A stretch of 38,443 nt of DNA from a bacterium (lineage in GTDB: Bacteria > Joyebacterota > Joyebacteria > Joyebacterales > Joyebacteraceae), in NCBI GenBank assembly GCA_025782345.1, contig JALGZG010000348.1, positions 1-38,443 of the forward strand, in the 5' to 3' direction. The position numbers and the translations under genes are program-made. Each line of letters begins with the position of its first letter. Position 1 is the first letter of the stretch. The notes beneath the pieces were generated by a model that was given only the letters and a program-made list of their open reading frames with translations, was not told the origin of the DNA and ran no database searches. This document shows positions 28,655 through 37,479 of the stretch, in pieces.

Positions 28655-29677
28655 GTGCGGTTCGCGGTGCCGACGGAACAGCTGATCGTGTGGTTGCTGG
28701 CGGTGCCGGTCGCGGCGGCGATTCTACTGTCGTCGGTCACGCTCGCGCGGAGAAGGAGGGCACGAGGGGCGTTCGCGGAGGCGCAGCTGATGGAGAGGCT
28801 GGCGCCGGGCTCCTCGGTGGCGCGCGACAGAACGAAGGCCGCTCTGGTAGTCCTGGCCGTGCTCTTCCTGGGGCTCGCGGTGGGCCGTCCCCAGATCGGG
28901 ACCAGGATGGGCGTGGCGAAGAGGACCGGCGTCGACCTCATGATCGCGATAGATGTGTCGGAGTCGATGCGCGCCCGCGACCTCAAGCCCGACCGGCTCG
29001 AGAAGGCGCGGCGCGAGGCCTCCTCGCTGATACGGCTTCTGGACGGTGACCGCGTGGGGATCATCACTTTCTCGGGCGCGGCCTTCGTGCAGTGCCCGTT
29101 GACTCTGGACTACGGTGCGGCCTCGATGCTACTTTCTGCGGTGGCGCCCGGGACACTCCCGAGGCCCGGGACGGCGCTGGGCGAGGCCATCAGACAGGGT
29201 GTGCGCTCGCTCTCGACGCGGCCCGACCGCTCGAAGGTCCTTGTGGTCATGACGGACGGCGAGGACCATGGTTCGGACCCTCTTGCAGCCGCCTCCGAGG
29301 CCGCCGAGGCGGGGGTCATCATCTATACCATCGGGCTGGGTTCGACGTCCGGCGAACCGATACCGCTTGAGCCCGGAGCTGGTGCCGGATACAAGCGCGA
29401 CAGGCAGGGCCAGATCGTCATGTCGCGACTGGACGAGTCGACGCTGATCGACGTGGCCGCGGTCACGGGCGGACGGTACTTCAGGGCGACTGACAACGAG
29501 CGTGAGCTGGCGGCCATAGAGGAGGCCATCTCGCGCCTGCAGCAGGGCGAGCTGGAGTCGAAGATGATGGCCTACTACGAAGAGCGCTTCCAGTTGCCGC
29601 TGGCGGTGGCGCTGGGGTTCGTGCTCGTCGGGTCGTTTCTGCCCGAGCGGACAAGGAGGCGGCGTGCGAAGGCGTGA
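28655..29677 (+). CDS. batB: VWA domain membrane protein BatB
   Basis: IAIDVSESMRARDLKPDRLEKAR, DRVGIITFSGAAFVQCPLTLDYGAA, VVMTDGEDHGSDPLAAASEAAEAGVIIYTIGLGS; C-terminal TM. Confidence 0.88.
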   Translation: MRFAVPTEQLIVWLLAVPVAAAILLSSVTLARRRRARGAFAEAQLMERLAPGSSVARDRTKAALVVLAVLFLGLAVGRPQIGTRMGVAKRTGVDLMIAIDVSESMRARDLKPDRLEKARREASSLIRLLDGDRVGIITFSGAAFVQCPLTLDYGAASMLLSAVAPGTLPRPGTALGEAIRQGVRSLSTRPDRSKVLVVMTDGEDHGSDPLAAASEAAEAGVIIYTIGLGSTSGEPIPLEPGAGAGYKRDRQGQIVMSRLDESTLIDVAAVTGGRYFRATDNERELAAIEEAISRLQQGELESKMMAYYEERFQLPLAVALGFVLVGSFLPERTRRRRAKA

Positions 29678-30542
29678 TCTCTCCCGAGGCGTGAGACGCT
29701 TCGCGACGACGCGGAGTCGCGGGAGCGCCGGGGTCCGGCGGGCGGGAAGGGCGGGCCGAAGGCGCGCGCTGGTGCTTGTGATGCTGGTCGCGCTCTATCC
29801 GCTTCTCGTCGGGTTCGGCGACTCGCCCGAGGGGCGGAACCGCAGGGGCAACAGGCTCTACCGGGAGGGGCGATTCGACGAGGCGCTCACTGAGTACCGT
29901 GGGGCACAGGTGCTGGCGCCCGAGCTCGCAGCACTTGCGTTCAACGCCGGCAACGCGCTCTTCAGAAAGGGCGAGCTGCCCGACGCGATCAGGGAGTACG
30001 GGAACGCGGCTCTGTCCGATGACGATCTGGTGTCGTCGTCCGCGCTCTACAACGCGGGGAACGCGTTCCTGCAGGCGGGCCAGATAGACACGGCGGTCGA
30101 GGCCTTCAAGGGTGCGCTCAAGCTCAATCCGGACGACCAGGACGCGAAGCACAACCTCGAGGTGGCCCTCGAGCTGCTCGAGCAGCAGGAGCAAGAGCAG
30201 CAGGATCAGGACCAGCAGCAGGACGAGGACCAGCAGGAACAGGACGAGCAGAACCAGGACCAGCAGGAGCAGGACGAGCAGGACCAGCAACAGGACGAGG
30301 ATGAGCAGGAGGGCGAGGACCAGCAGGAACAGGATGAGCAGGACCAGCAGCAGGATCAGGACCAGCAGGAACAGGACGAGCAGAACCAGGACCAGCAGGA
30401 GCAGGACGAGCAGGACCAGGCGATGTCGCAGGAGGAAGCGGAGCGACTGCTGGATGCGATAGAGGCCGCCGAGGAGGAGCTTCAGGCCGAGCTCCGGGCT
30501 TCCAGGGCAGGGAAGAGGGAGAAAGTTGACAAGGACTGGTAG
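29664..30542 (+). CDS. BatC-like TPR protein with long Q/D/E-rich low-complexity tract
   Basis: NRLYREGRFDEALTEYRGAQVLAPELAALAFNAGNALF TPR repeats; Q/D/E tract 30180-30420; position between BatB and BatD. Confidence 0.75.
   Translation: MRRRDLSRGVRRFATTRSRGSAGVRRAGRAGRRRALVLVMLVALYPLLVGFGDSPEGRNRRGNRLYREGRFDEALTEYRGAQVLAPELAALAFNAGNALFRKGELPDAIREYGNAALSDDDLVSSSALYNAGNAFLQAGQIDTAVEAFKGALKLNPDDQDAKHNLEVALELLEQQEQEQQDQDQQQDEDQQEQDEQNQDQQEQDEQDQQQDEDEQEGEDQQEQDEQDQQQDQDQQEQDEQNQDQQEQDEQDQAMSQEEAERLLDAIEAAEEELQAELRASRAGKREKVDKDW
30226..30419 (+). repeat. 62-bp perfect direct repeat within the BatC-like Q/D/E tract
   Basis: AGGACCAGCAGGAACAGGACGAGCAGAACCAGGACCAGCAGGAGCAGGACGAGCAGGACCAG at 30226-30287 and 30358-30419 (offset 132 nt, 44 codons). 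Confidence 0.9.
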
Positions 30543-32316
30543 GGCCGCAGCATTTGTGGTCCTCATCCTCATGCTCGCGGGTGCTGTTTCCGCACGAGCC
30601 GACGACCTGACGGTCAGGGCCCGGGTGGACAGGACGATCGCGTCCCTGAACGACCACGTGACGCTCACCATCGACGTGGAGGGGACCATGAGGCAGGTTG
30701 GTACGCCGAAGCTCCCACCGCTGGACGCCGACTTCTCCGTCTACTCGGCCGGTTCCTCCACGAACATGAGCTGGGTGAACGGCGTCATGACCAGTTCGCG
30801 CACGTGGACCTACAGGCTCGTCCCGAAGAGGGCGGGCTCCTTCACCATAGGTTCGGTGCAGGTGGAGTTCGGCTCCGACGTCTACTCGACCGAACCTATC
30901 GAGATCGAGATCGTCGAGGGTGAGGCCCCCGGAGCCCCATCTCAACCCCAGGAGCGCCCCTCATCGGGCGTGGAATCGGCCGGGCGCGACGTTTTCATCA
31001 CCGCGTCGGTCGATCAGGAACGCGCCTACGTGGGTGAGCAGGTGACGCTCTCCTTCAAGTTCTACCGGGCGGTCGAGCTGTGGGAACAGCCGCGCTATCA
31101 GGCGCCGGAACTCACGGGTTTCTGGGTCGTCGACATCCCGGACCACGAGGAGTACTACGAGGTCGTCGATGGCATCCGGTATGCGGTCATAGAGATCAAA
31201 ACGGGGCTCTTCGGTACGTCCGTCGGCACCGCAACGGTGGGCTCGGCATCGCTGTCTTACCGCGAGCGGACCGCGCCCGTCACGTTCTTCTCCAGAGGAG
31301 GGCCCGTCAGGACGCTGTCCACCGAACCCATCGAGATAGAGGTCGTTCGGCTTCCCTCGGAAGGCAGGCCGGCGAAGTTCGGAGGGGCGGTGGGCGACTA
31401 CGACTTCAGTGCGACGCTCGAGAGCGACAGGATCGACCAGTGGAAGCCGGTCACGCTCAAGATCTCGGTCGCCGGAAACGGCAACGTGCGGACGATCCCG
31501 GATCCTGCGCTGCCCGATCTGCCGGAGTTCAGGATCTACGAATCCGGCACGTCGACGGACACGAGCACGAGAAACGGCGTCGTGTCCGGGCGGAAGACCT
31601 ACGAGTACGTACTGGTGCCGCAGACCGCGGGCCCCAGGACCATCCCTTCTATCAGGCTGTCGTTCTTCGACCCGCGCCGGGAGACGTATCGCACGGTCGC
31701 GTCACCCGATCTCTCGCTCAGCGTTCTTCCCGCTGAGGAGGGCGACTCAGGGCCGGATCTTCCCGCGCGCGCCGCGATCGCGCGGCTCGGGCGGGACATT
31801 CGGTACATCCACGAGCCTGCGACGATACGAGCGGCCCGACCGCCGGTCCACCGGCGCGCATCGTTCCTGCTGCTGCAGCTGATACCGCTTGCGTCTCTTG
31901 CAGGTGCGGTCGGCATCCGGAGGAGGCGCGACAGGTTCGCCGGTGAGGAGGGCCTCGAGCGGTTCGTCAGGGCGCCGGCGCGCGCAAGGCGCGAGTTGGC
32001 GGCTGCTCGCAAGGGAGTGGATGCGGGCGATGCGGGTGCGGTGTGCTCCTCGGTGTCCAGGGCGGTCGTGGGCTTCATCGGTGACCGTCTGAGGGTCGGC
32101 GCGCGCGGCATGACGCTGCCCGAGCTGGCCGGTCTTCTCAGGTCAGCGGGCGCGGACGAGTCGGCGATCGAGAGGGTCAGGAACCTCCTGAGCCAGTGCG
32201 ATCTCGGCCGGTTCGCCGGTGACTTCGGAGCGGTGGAGAGTGAGGGTCTGCTTCGGGAGGCCGAGGAGTGTCTGAGAGAACTTGAACGGTTGTCGGTGAA
32301 GAGGCGGAAGCGATGA
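30526..32316 (+). CDS. batD: BatD family protein
   Basis: Signal peptide, repeated beta domains (VFITASVDQERAYVGEQVTLSFKFYRAVELWEQPRYQAPELTGFWV), TM near residue 450, helical C-terminal domain. Confidence 0.85.
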   Translation: MTRTGRAAAFVVLILMLAGAVSARADDLTVRARVDRTIASLNDHVTLTIDVEGTMRQVGTPKLPPLDADFSVYSAGSSTNMSWVNGVMTSSRTWTYRLVPKRAGSFTIGSVQVEFGSDVYSTEPIEIEIVEGEAPGAPSQPQERPSSGVESAGRDVFITASVDQERAYVGEQVTLSFKFYRAVELWEQPRYQAPELTGFWVVDIPDHEEYYEVVDGIRYAVIEIKTGLFGTSVGTATVGSASLSYRERTAPVTFFSRGGPVRTLSTEPIEIEVVRLPSEGRPAKFGGAVGDYDFSATLESDRIDQWKPVTLKISVAGNGNVRTIPDPALPDLPEFRIYESGTSTDTSTRNGVVSGRKTYEYVLVPQTAGPRTIPSIRLSFFDPRRETYRTVASPDLSLSVLPAEEGDSGPDLPARAAIARLGRDIRYIHEPATIRAARPPVHRRASFLLLQLIPLASLAGAVGIRRRRDRFAGEEGLERFVRAPARARRELAAARKGVDAGDAGAVCSSVSRAVVGFIGDRLRVGARGMTLPELAGLLRSAGADESAIERVRNLLSQCDLGRFAGDFGAVESEGLLREAEECLRELERLSVKRRKR

Positions 32317-33179
32317 GACGTCGGACGGTGGCGGACAGGACACGAGCGGTGAGATCGCGGACGGGAGGCCGTGGCGTTCTCTGGCTCGCTGTCCTGGCGG
32401 CGCTTCTCGTCGCCGCGTGTCCGGGCGCGGCCCTCGAGGCGCACGGACAGGGCCTTCTGGGCGGGCAGGCCCCCGACGTCGGCCCGGAGCAGGCAGCGGG
32501 CGCATTTCGCGAGGCCAATGAGCTCTACGCGGAGGGGAGCCACGGCGCGGCCGCGGAGGTGTACGAGGCGATACTGGCCGGGGATTTCCACAACGCGGAT
32601 GTGTACTACAACCTGGCGAACGCGCGCTACATGGCAGGCGACATCGCGCAGGCGGTGCTCGGCTACGAGCGCGCGCTCAGGCTCGACGGTTCGCACGAGG
32701 ACGCGGCCGCAAACCTGGAGTTTGTGAGGGAACAGCTGGCCGACCGGCAGGTTCGCGTCGGGGGCGCATTGTCGGCAGCTCTCGAACGCTTTTTCAGAAG
32801 GGCTGACATCGGACGACTGGCGCTGCTGGTCAGTCTCCTCTACTTCATCGCACTTGGATGCGCCGTCGCCGGGATCCTCAGAGGCGCTTTCCAGTCGTGG
32901 CTCCTGCGCGCCATCGTGGTCGTGGCCGTCCTGCTGGTCCTGACAGGCGGGCTCCTTGGCTATCGAATCCACCGGACCGAGACGGTTCGGGAGGCTGTCA
33001 TAGTTGCCGCTGACGTGCCTGTGCGAACGGGCCCGGGCGATGACTTTGTGCTCGAGTTCAGGCTGCACGAGGGAACGAAGGTCAGACTGCGCGAGGCGCG
33101 GGACGATTGGGCGCGCGTCTCGGTAGAGGGAACGGACCTCGAGGGCTGGTTGCCCGAGAGAACGGTCGAGGAGATATAG
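32313..33179 (+). CDS. BatE-like TPR plus SH3-like domain protein
   Basis: FREANELYAEGSHGAAAEVYEAILAGDFHNADVYYNLANARYMAGDIAQAVLGYERALRLDG TPR; C-terminal VPVRTGPGDDFVLEFRLHEGTKVRLREARDDWARVSVEG bacterial SH3. Confidence 0.75.
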   Translation: MRRRTVADRTRAVRSRTGGRGVLWLAVLAALLVAACPGAALEAHGQGLLGGQAPDVGPEQAAGAFREANELYAEGSHGAAAEVYEAILAGDFHNADVYYNLANARYMAGDIAQAVLGYERALRLDGSHEDAAANLEFVREQLADRQVRVGGALSAALERFFRRADIGRLALLVSLLYFIALGCAVAGILRGAFQSWLLRAIVVVAVLLVLTGGLLGYRIHRTETVREAVIVAADVPVRTGPGDDFVLEFRLHEGTKVRLREARDDWARVSVEGTDLEGWLPERTVEEI

Positions 33180-33182
33180 GGG

Positions 33183-34199
33183 ATGAAGAGAAGCGCGCGG
33201 GTAGGCGTCGCGGGAGCGACGGGCGCCGTGGGTCTCGAGATGCTGCGCGTGCTCGAGCAGCGGTCGTTCCCGGTTGAGAAGCTCACTGCCATGGCGTCGG
33301 GGCGGGGAGGGGATCGTACGGTCGGATTCGGAGGTGCGGACCTGCCGGTCGTGCCTTTGACGGAGGAGAGCCTGGCCGACGTCGATATCGTGCTCTTCGC
33401 CACGGGTGCGTCGGTCTCGCGCGAGTTCGTCCCGGTGGCAACGGCGGCCGGGGCGGTCGCTATCGACAATAGCCGCGTGTTCAGGATGGACCCGAACGTG
33501 CCGCTCATCGTGCCGGAGGTCAACCCGCAGGCAATGGCCGGACACGGTGGTGTCATTGCGAACCCCAACTGCTCGACAATCCAGATAGTGCTGCCGCTCG
33601 AGGTCGTGCGCAGGGAGGCAGGGCTGGTCCGGGTCGTCGCCTCGACCTATCAGTCTGTATCAGGGACGGGCCGCGCCGCGATCGAGGAACTCGCGGACCA
33701 GTCACGCGCCGTGCTCGACGGCGAGCCGGCCGTCTCCGGAGTCTACCCGACACAGATAGCATTCAACTGTCTCCCGCACATCGACGACTTCGACGAAGAG
33801 GGGCACACGGGGGAGGAACGCAAGATGATCGACGAGACCCGGAAGATACTGGGGATTCCGGGCTTGGGTATGGCCGTGACGTGCGTGAGGGTGCCGGTCT
33901 TCCGCTCGCACGCGGTCGCCCTGAACGTGGAGACGGAGCATCCTCTCGATCCCGATGAGGCGCGCGTGCTACTCTCCGCGGCGCCCGGTGTGCGCGTCCT
34001 CGACGACCCGGAGTCGGTGGGGTACCCGACGCAGGTGGACACGAGCGACACGGACGACGTGTGGGTCGGCAGGATCCGCAGGGACGAGTCCGTTCGGAAC
34101 GGCCTGTGGATGTGGGTGGTGGCGGACAACCTGAGGAAGGGCGCGGCGCTCAACGCCGTGCAGATAGCGGAGCTTCTGATCGATGAGCTTCCTGACTGA
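33183..34199 (+). CDS. asd: Aspartate-semialdehyde dehydrogenase
   Basis: VGVAGATGAVGLEMLRVLEQRSFPV, IANPNCSTIQIVLPLE, STYQSVSGTGRAAIEEL motifs. Confidence 0.95.
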   Translation: MKRSARVGVAGATGAVGLEMLRVLEQRSFPVEKLTAMASGRGGDRTVGFGGADLPVVPLTEESLADVDIVLFATGASVSREFVPVATAAGAVAIDNSRVFRMDPNVPLIVPEVNPQAMAGHGGVIANPNCSTIQIVLPLEVVRREAGLVRVVASTYQSVSGTGRAAIEELADQSRAVLDGEPAVSGVYPTQIAFNCLPHIDDFDEEGHTGEERKMIDETRKILGIPGLGMAVTCVRVPVFRSHAVALNVETEHPLDPDEARVLLSAAPGVRVLDDPESVGYPTQVDTSDTDDVWVGRIRRDESVRNGLWMWVVADNLRKGAALNAVQIAELLIDELPD

Positions 34200-34983
34200 T
34201 CTGACGCTGGGACGGTACTACCCGACCGGCTCGCCCGTTCATATACTGGACCCGCGGGTCAAGATGACCGGGGCGATGGCGCTCCTTGTGACCACGCTCG
34301 TTACCCAGAGCGCGGCGGCCTACGCGTTCCTGACGGTCGCGCTCGTCGCGCTGGTGGTTCTGTCGAGGTTGAGCGCCGGGTTCCTGTGGAGGAACCTCGC
34401 GTCCCTCAAGTGGCTTCTCGTCATCGTCTTCGTCATGCACGGACTGCTGACGCCCGGCACGCCGCTCGTGGCGTTTCTGCCGTGGCTCACGCGCGAGGGA
34501 CTCCTCGTGGGCGGCGTGTTCGCGTGGCGCGTCGGGCTGATGGTCTCGGTGGCCACTGTGCTGACCGCGACGACGTCTCCCGTCGACCTTGGCGACGGCA
34601 TCGAACGGCTGCTGGGGCCGTTCGAGAGGTTCGGACTGCCCGTCCACGAACTGGCGATGATCTCGGTCATCGCGCTCAGGTTCGTCCCCACGTTACTGGA
34701 CGAGGCGGGACGGATCATCAAGGCTCAGATGGGTCGCGGGGCGAGCTTCGAGGGCGGCCTCGTGGCCCGTGCGAGGAGCGCCGTGCCGATCCTGGTGCCG
34801 CTCTTCGCGAGCGCCTTCAGGCGCGCCGACGATCTGGCGCTTGCCATGGACGCGCGCTGCTACAGGGGCGCGACCGGACGGACGAAGTACGTAGAACTGG
34901 CGCTCGACGGAGACGATGCCGTCGGTTTCCTTGTCGTGGGGCTTATCGTCGCATGCACGATCGCAATCTCAAGTTTACTCTAG
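34183..34983 (+). CDS. ecfT: ECF transporter transmembrane component EcfT (CbiQ family)
   Basis: Multi-TM protein; ADDLALAMDARCYRGATGRTKYVELALDGDD (ARG/ARC motif region of EcfT/CbiQ); directly upstream of truA. Confidence 0.85.
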   Translation: MSFLTDLTLGRYYPTGSPVHILDPRVKMTGAMALLVTTLVTQSAAAYAFLTVALVALVVLSRLSAGFLWRNLASLKWLLVIVFVMHGLLTPGTPLVAFLPWLTREGLLVGGVFAWRVGLMVSVATVLTATTSPVDLGDGIERLLGPFERFGLPVHELAMISVIALRFVPTLLDEAGRIIKAQMGRGASFEGGLVARARSAVPILVPLFASAFRRADDLALAMDARCYRGATGRTKYVELALDGDDAVGFLVVGLIVACTIAISSLL

Positions 34984-35699
34984 AGTACGACGGGACCGAT
35001 TTCTCCGGCTGGCAGGTCCAGCCCGAGGTGCGCACGGTGCAGGGCGTGCTCGAGGACGCCCTGGCCGACCTGGTGGGGGAGGTTGTGCGGGTGACGGGGG
35101 CGGGGCGCACCGACGCCGGCGTGCACGCCCTGGGTCAGGTCGCCAGCGTCACGACCTCGCTCGCTCTCCCCGCCGAGAAGGTCGGGCACGCTCTCAACGC
35201 GCGGCTGCCGACGGACGTGCGGATTGTCAAGGCGGTCGACGTTCCGGAGTCGTTCCACGCCAGATTCGACGCGGTATCGCGGTCCTACTTCTACCTCATC
35301 GGGGGTGCAGCGAGTCCCGTATGGCGGCGGAACCGCTGGTTCGTGAGCGCTCCGCTTGCCGAGGTGGCGATGCGCGACGCGCTTGCGGCCCTTGAGGGAG
35401 AACATGACTTCTCCTCGTTCTGCCTGGTGGGGAGCGAGCCGGACCATCACCGTTGCCGTGTGACGGAGATTTCGCTAGAATATGAGGTCAGGTTCGGGGG
35501 CATGGTCACCCTGCGGATTGTGGCCAATCGGTTCCTCAGGGGCATGGTCAGGTCGATCGTGGGCACCCTGGTGGAGGTGGGCCGCGGGAAGATCACACCG
35601 AGCGAATTAGAGACGATACTTGCGGCTCGTGATCGCGGCGCGGCCGGACCGACCGCACCGCCGCACGGGCTCTACCTGGAAGAGGTCCGATACGACTAG
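34953..35699 (+). CDS. truA: tRNA pseudouridine synthase A
   Basis: [62 protein letters not shown] 34953 preferred over track 34386. Confidence 0.95.
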   Translation: MHDRNLKFTLEYDGTDFSGWQVQPEVRTVQGVLEDALADLVGEVVRVTGAGRTDAGVHALGQVASVTTSLALPAEKVGHALNARLPTDVRIVKAVDVPESFHARFDAVSRSYFYLIGGAASPVWRRNRWFVSAPLAEVAMRDALAALEGEHDFSSFCLVGSEPDHHRCRVTEISLEYEVRFGGMVTLRIVANRFLRGMVRSIVGTLVEVGRGKITPSELETILAARDRGAAGPTAPPHGLYLEEVRYD

Positions 35700-35709
35700 G
35701 AGGCACAGC

Positions 35710-36323
35710 TTGAAGATATTCCTGGACACGGCGAACATCGAGCACATCCGCGAGGCGGCATCGCTGGGAGTGGTGGACGGCGTCACGACGAACCCGACGC
35801 TCACCGTCAGATCTGTGAGATCGTGGACGGCCCGGTGAGCGCGGAGGTCGTGAGCCTCGATTGCGCCGGAATGGTCGAGGAAGCGAAGAAGCTCGTCCAG
35901 ATCCACGAGAACGTCGTCATCAAGATCCCGATGACCCGCGAGGGCGTCAAGGCGTTGAAGGAACTCAGTGCGCTCGGCATTCGCACGAACTGCACGTTGA
36001 TCTTCTCCTCCAACCAGGCTCTTCTCGCGGCCAAGGCCGGCGCGTCGTTCGTCAGCCCGTTCATTGGACGTCTGGACGACGCCGGGCAGACCGGCATGGA
36101 CGTGGTCCGTGAGATAATGGACATCTACGAGAACTACGCGTTCGAGACCGAGGTCATCGTTGCGAGCGCGCGGCATCCGCAGCACGTGGTCGAGTCGGCG
36201 CTGGCGGGCGCGGATATCATCACGCTGCCGTTCAGCGTGTTCGACAAGCTCTTCAAGCACCCGTTCACGGACAGGGGCATTGAAGCGTTCCTGGCGGACT
36301 GGGAGAAGGTGAAGAACAGGTAG
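35710..36323 (+). pseudogene. Transaldolase-like TalC/fructose-6-phosphate aldolase family, disrupted by a short out-of-frame deletion
   Basis: Frame [32 protein letters not shown] breaks near 35802; frame B resumes (R)[30 protein letters not shown]... to 36323. About 11-12 residues missing. Confidence 0.85.
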
Positions 36324-36357
36324 GAGGCGGATTCTGGACTCGAAGGTCGCACGATAC

Positions 36358-37479
36358 GTGATCCTCTCGCTCATCTTTATCCTCGCGGGCGTTTCCGTGG
36401 GGCTTCTCGTAACGGTGAAGGCCCTCAGAGAGCAGTCGGAGCAGGTGTCGCGTATCATCGCGGGCCATTCGGGCGTGTTCCTCTACGGCGACGAGGGGGA
36501 AGAGGCAGTCGGGCTGTCGCGGGAGACCGCCCTCGTGAGGGCGGCCGACAGCGTGGGGCCGGCGACCGTGTCTATCAGCGCCGTGAAGACGCGGGTCGTC
36601 CGCGCGGACCCGATGCGCGACGACTTCTTCGACCGGTTCTTCAGGGGACACTTCCCGGACCGGGTCTACCGCGAGCCCTACCAGTCGTTCGGGTCGGGTG
36701 TCATCGTCGACGGTGACGGGTACATGCGAGGTCAGGGTTACCCTGACGGACGGGCGCGAGTACCAGGCGCGCGTGCTGGGCGGCGATTCCAGGTTCGATC
36801 TTGCGGTCCTGAAGATAGATGCCGAGGACCTTCCCGTGGCGGTGCTCGGGGATTCGGACGATCTCATGATCGGCGAGTGGGTCGTTGCCATAGGGAACCC
36901 GTTCGGGCATTTCCTCAACGACCCGCACCCCACCGTTACCGCCGGAGTCGTCAGCGCGCTCCACAGAGACGTCCTGGCGGACGGCGAGTCCGACGCCATC
37001 TACACGCCTCCATCAACCCGGGCAACTCCGGTGGTCCGCTTGTGAACTCGGCAGGTGAGGTCGTCGGCATCAACTCCTTTATTTTCAGCATGAGCGGCGG
37101 CTCGCAGGGCGTCGGCTTCGCAATACCGGTCAACGTCGCGAGGCTCATCATCAACGAGCTCATCGAGTTCGGGCGTGTGAGGGACGTCTGGGTAGGCATG
37201 CGGGTTCAGGACCTGAACCCAGGGCTGGCGCAGAACCTCGGCCTTCCCGCAGTGCGGGGTGTGCTGGCCTCGTTCCTGGAACCCGACAGCCCGGCCGAGC
37301 GTGCCGGCATTCGGTCCGGGGACATTGTGACCGCCATCAACGGCGAGGAGGTGGAGAGCGTGCGGAAGGCGCGCCGGGCCATCTTCGGGTCGAGGGTGGG
37401 GGACGTCATCACCGTGACCGTCCTCCGTGGCGGAGAGAGCCACGAGTTCGATATCGTGCTCGAGGAGGTTCCGCATTGA
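36358..37479 (+). pseudogene. HtrA/DegP-like trypsin-like protease with C-terminal PDZ, carrying two out-of-frame deletions
   Basis: Frame A to GSGVIVDGDGY (about 36723); frame B EVRVTLTDGREYQARVLGGDSRFDLAVLKID...ESDAIYT (36728-37006); frame A ASINPGNSGGPLVNSAGEVVGINSF...PDZ to 37479. The start may lie slightly upstream of 36358. Confidence 0.85.

Noticed and set aside
29481-30689. 402-aa minus-strand ORF with a long Leu/Val run that looks like a multi-TM protein
   Set aside because: The hydrophobic run is only the reverse complement of the CAG/GAC-rich BatC tract; no other support.
34386-34952. Extended N-terminal region of the truA ORF (189 aa)
   Set aside because: It overlaps ecfT in another frame and has no TruA homology; the real start is ATG 34953.
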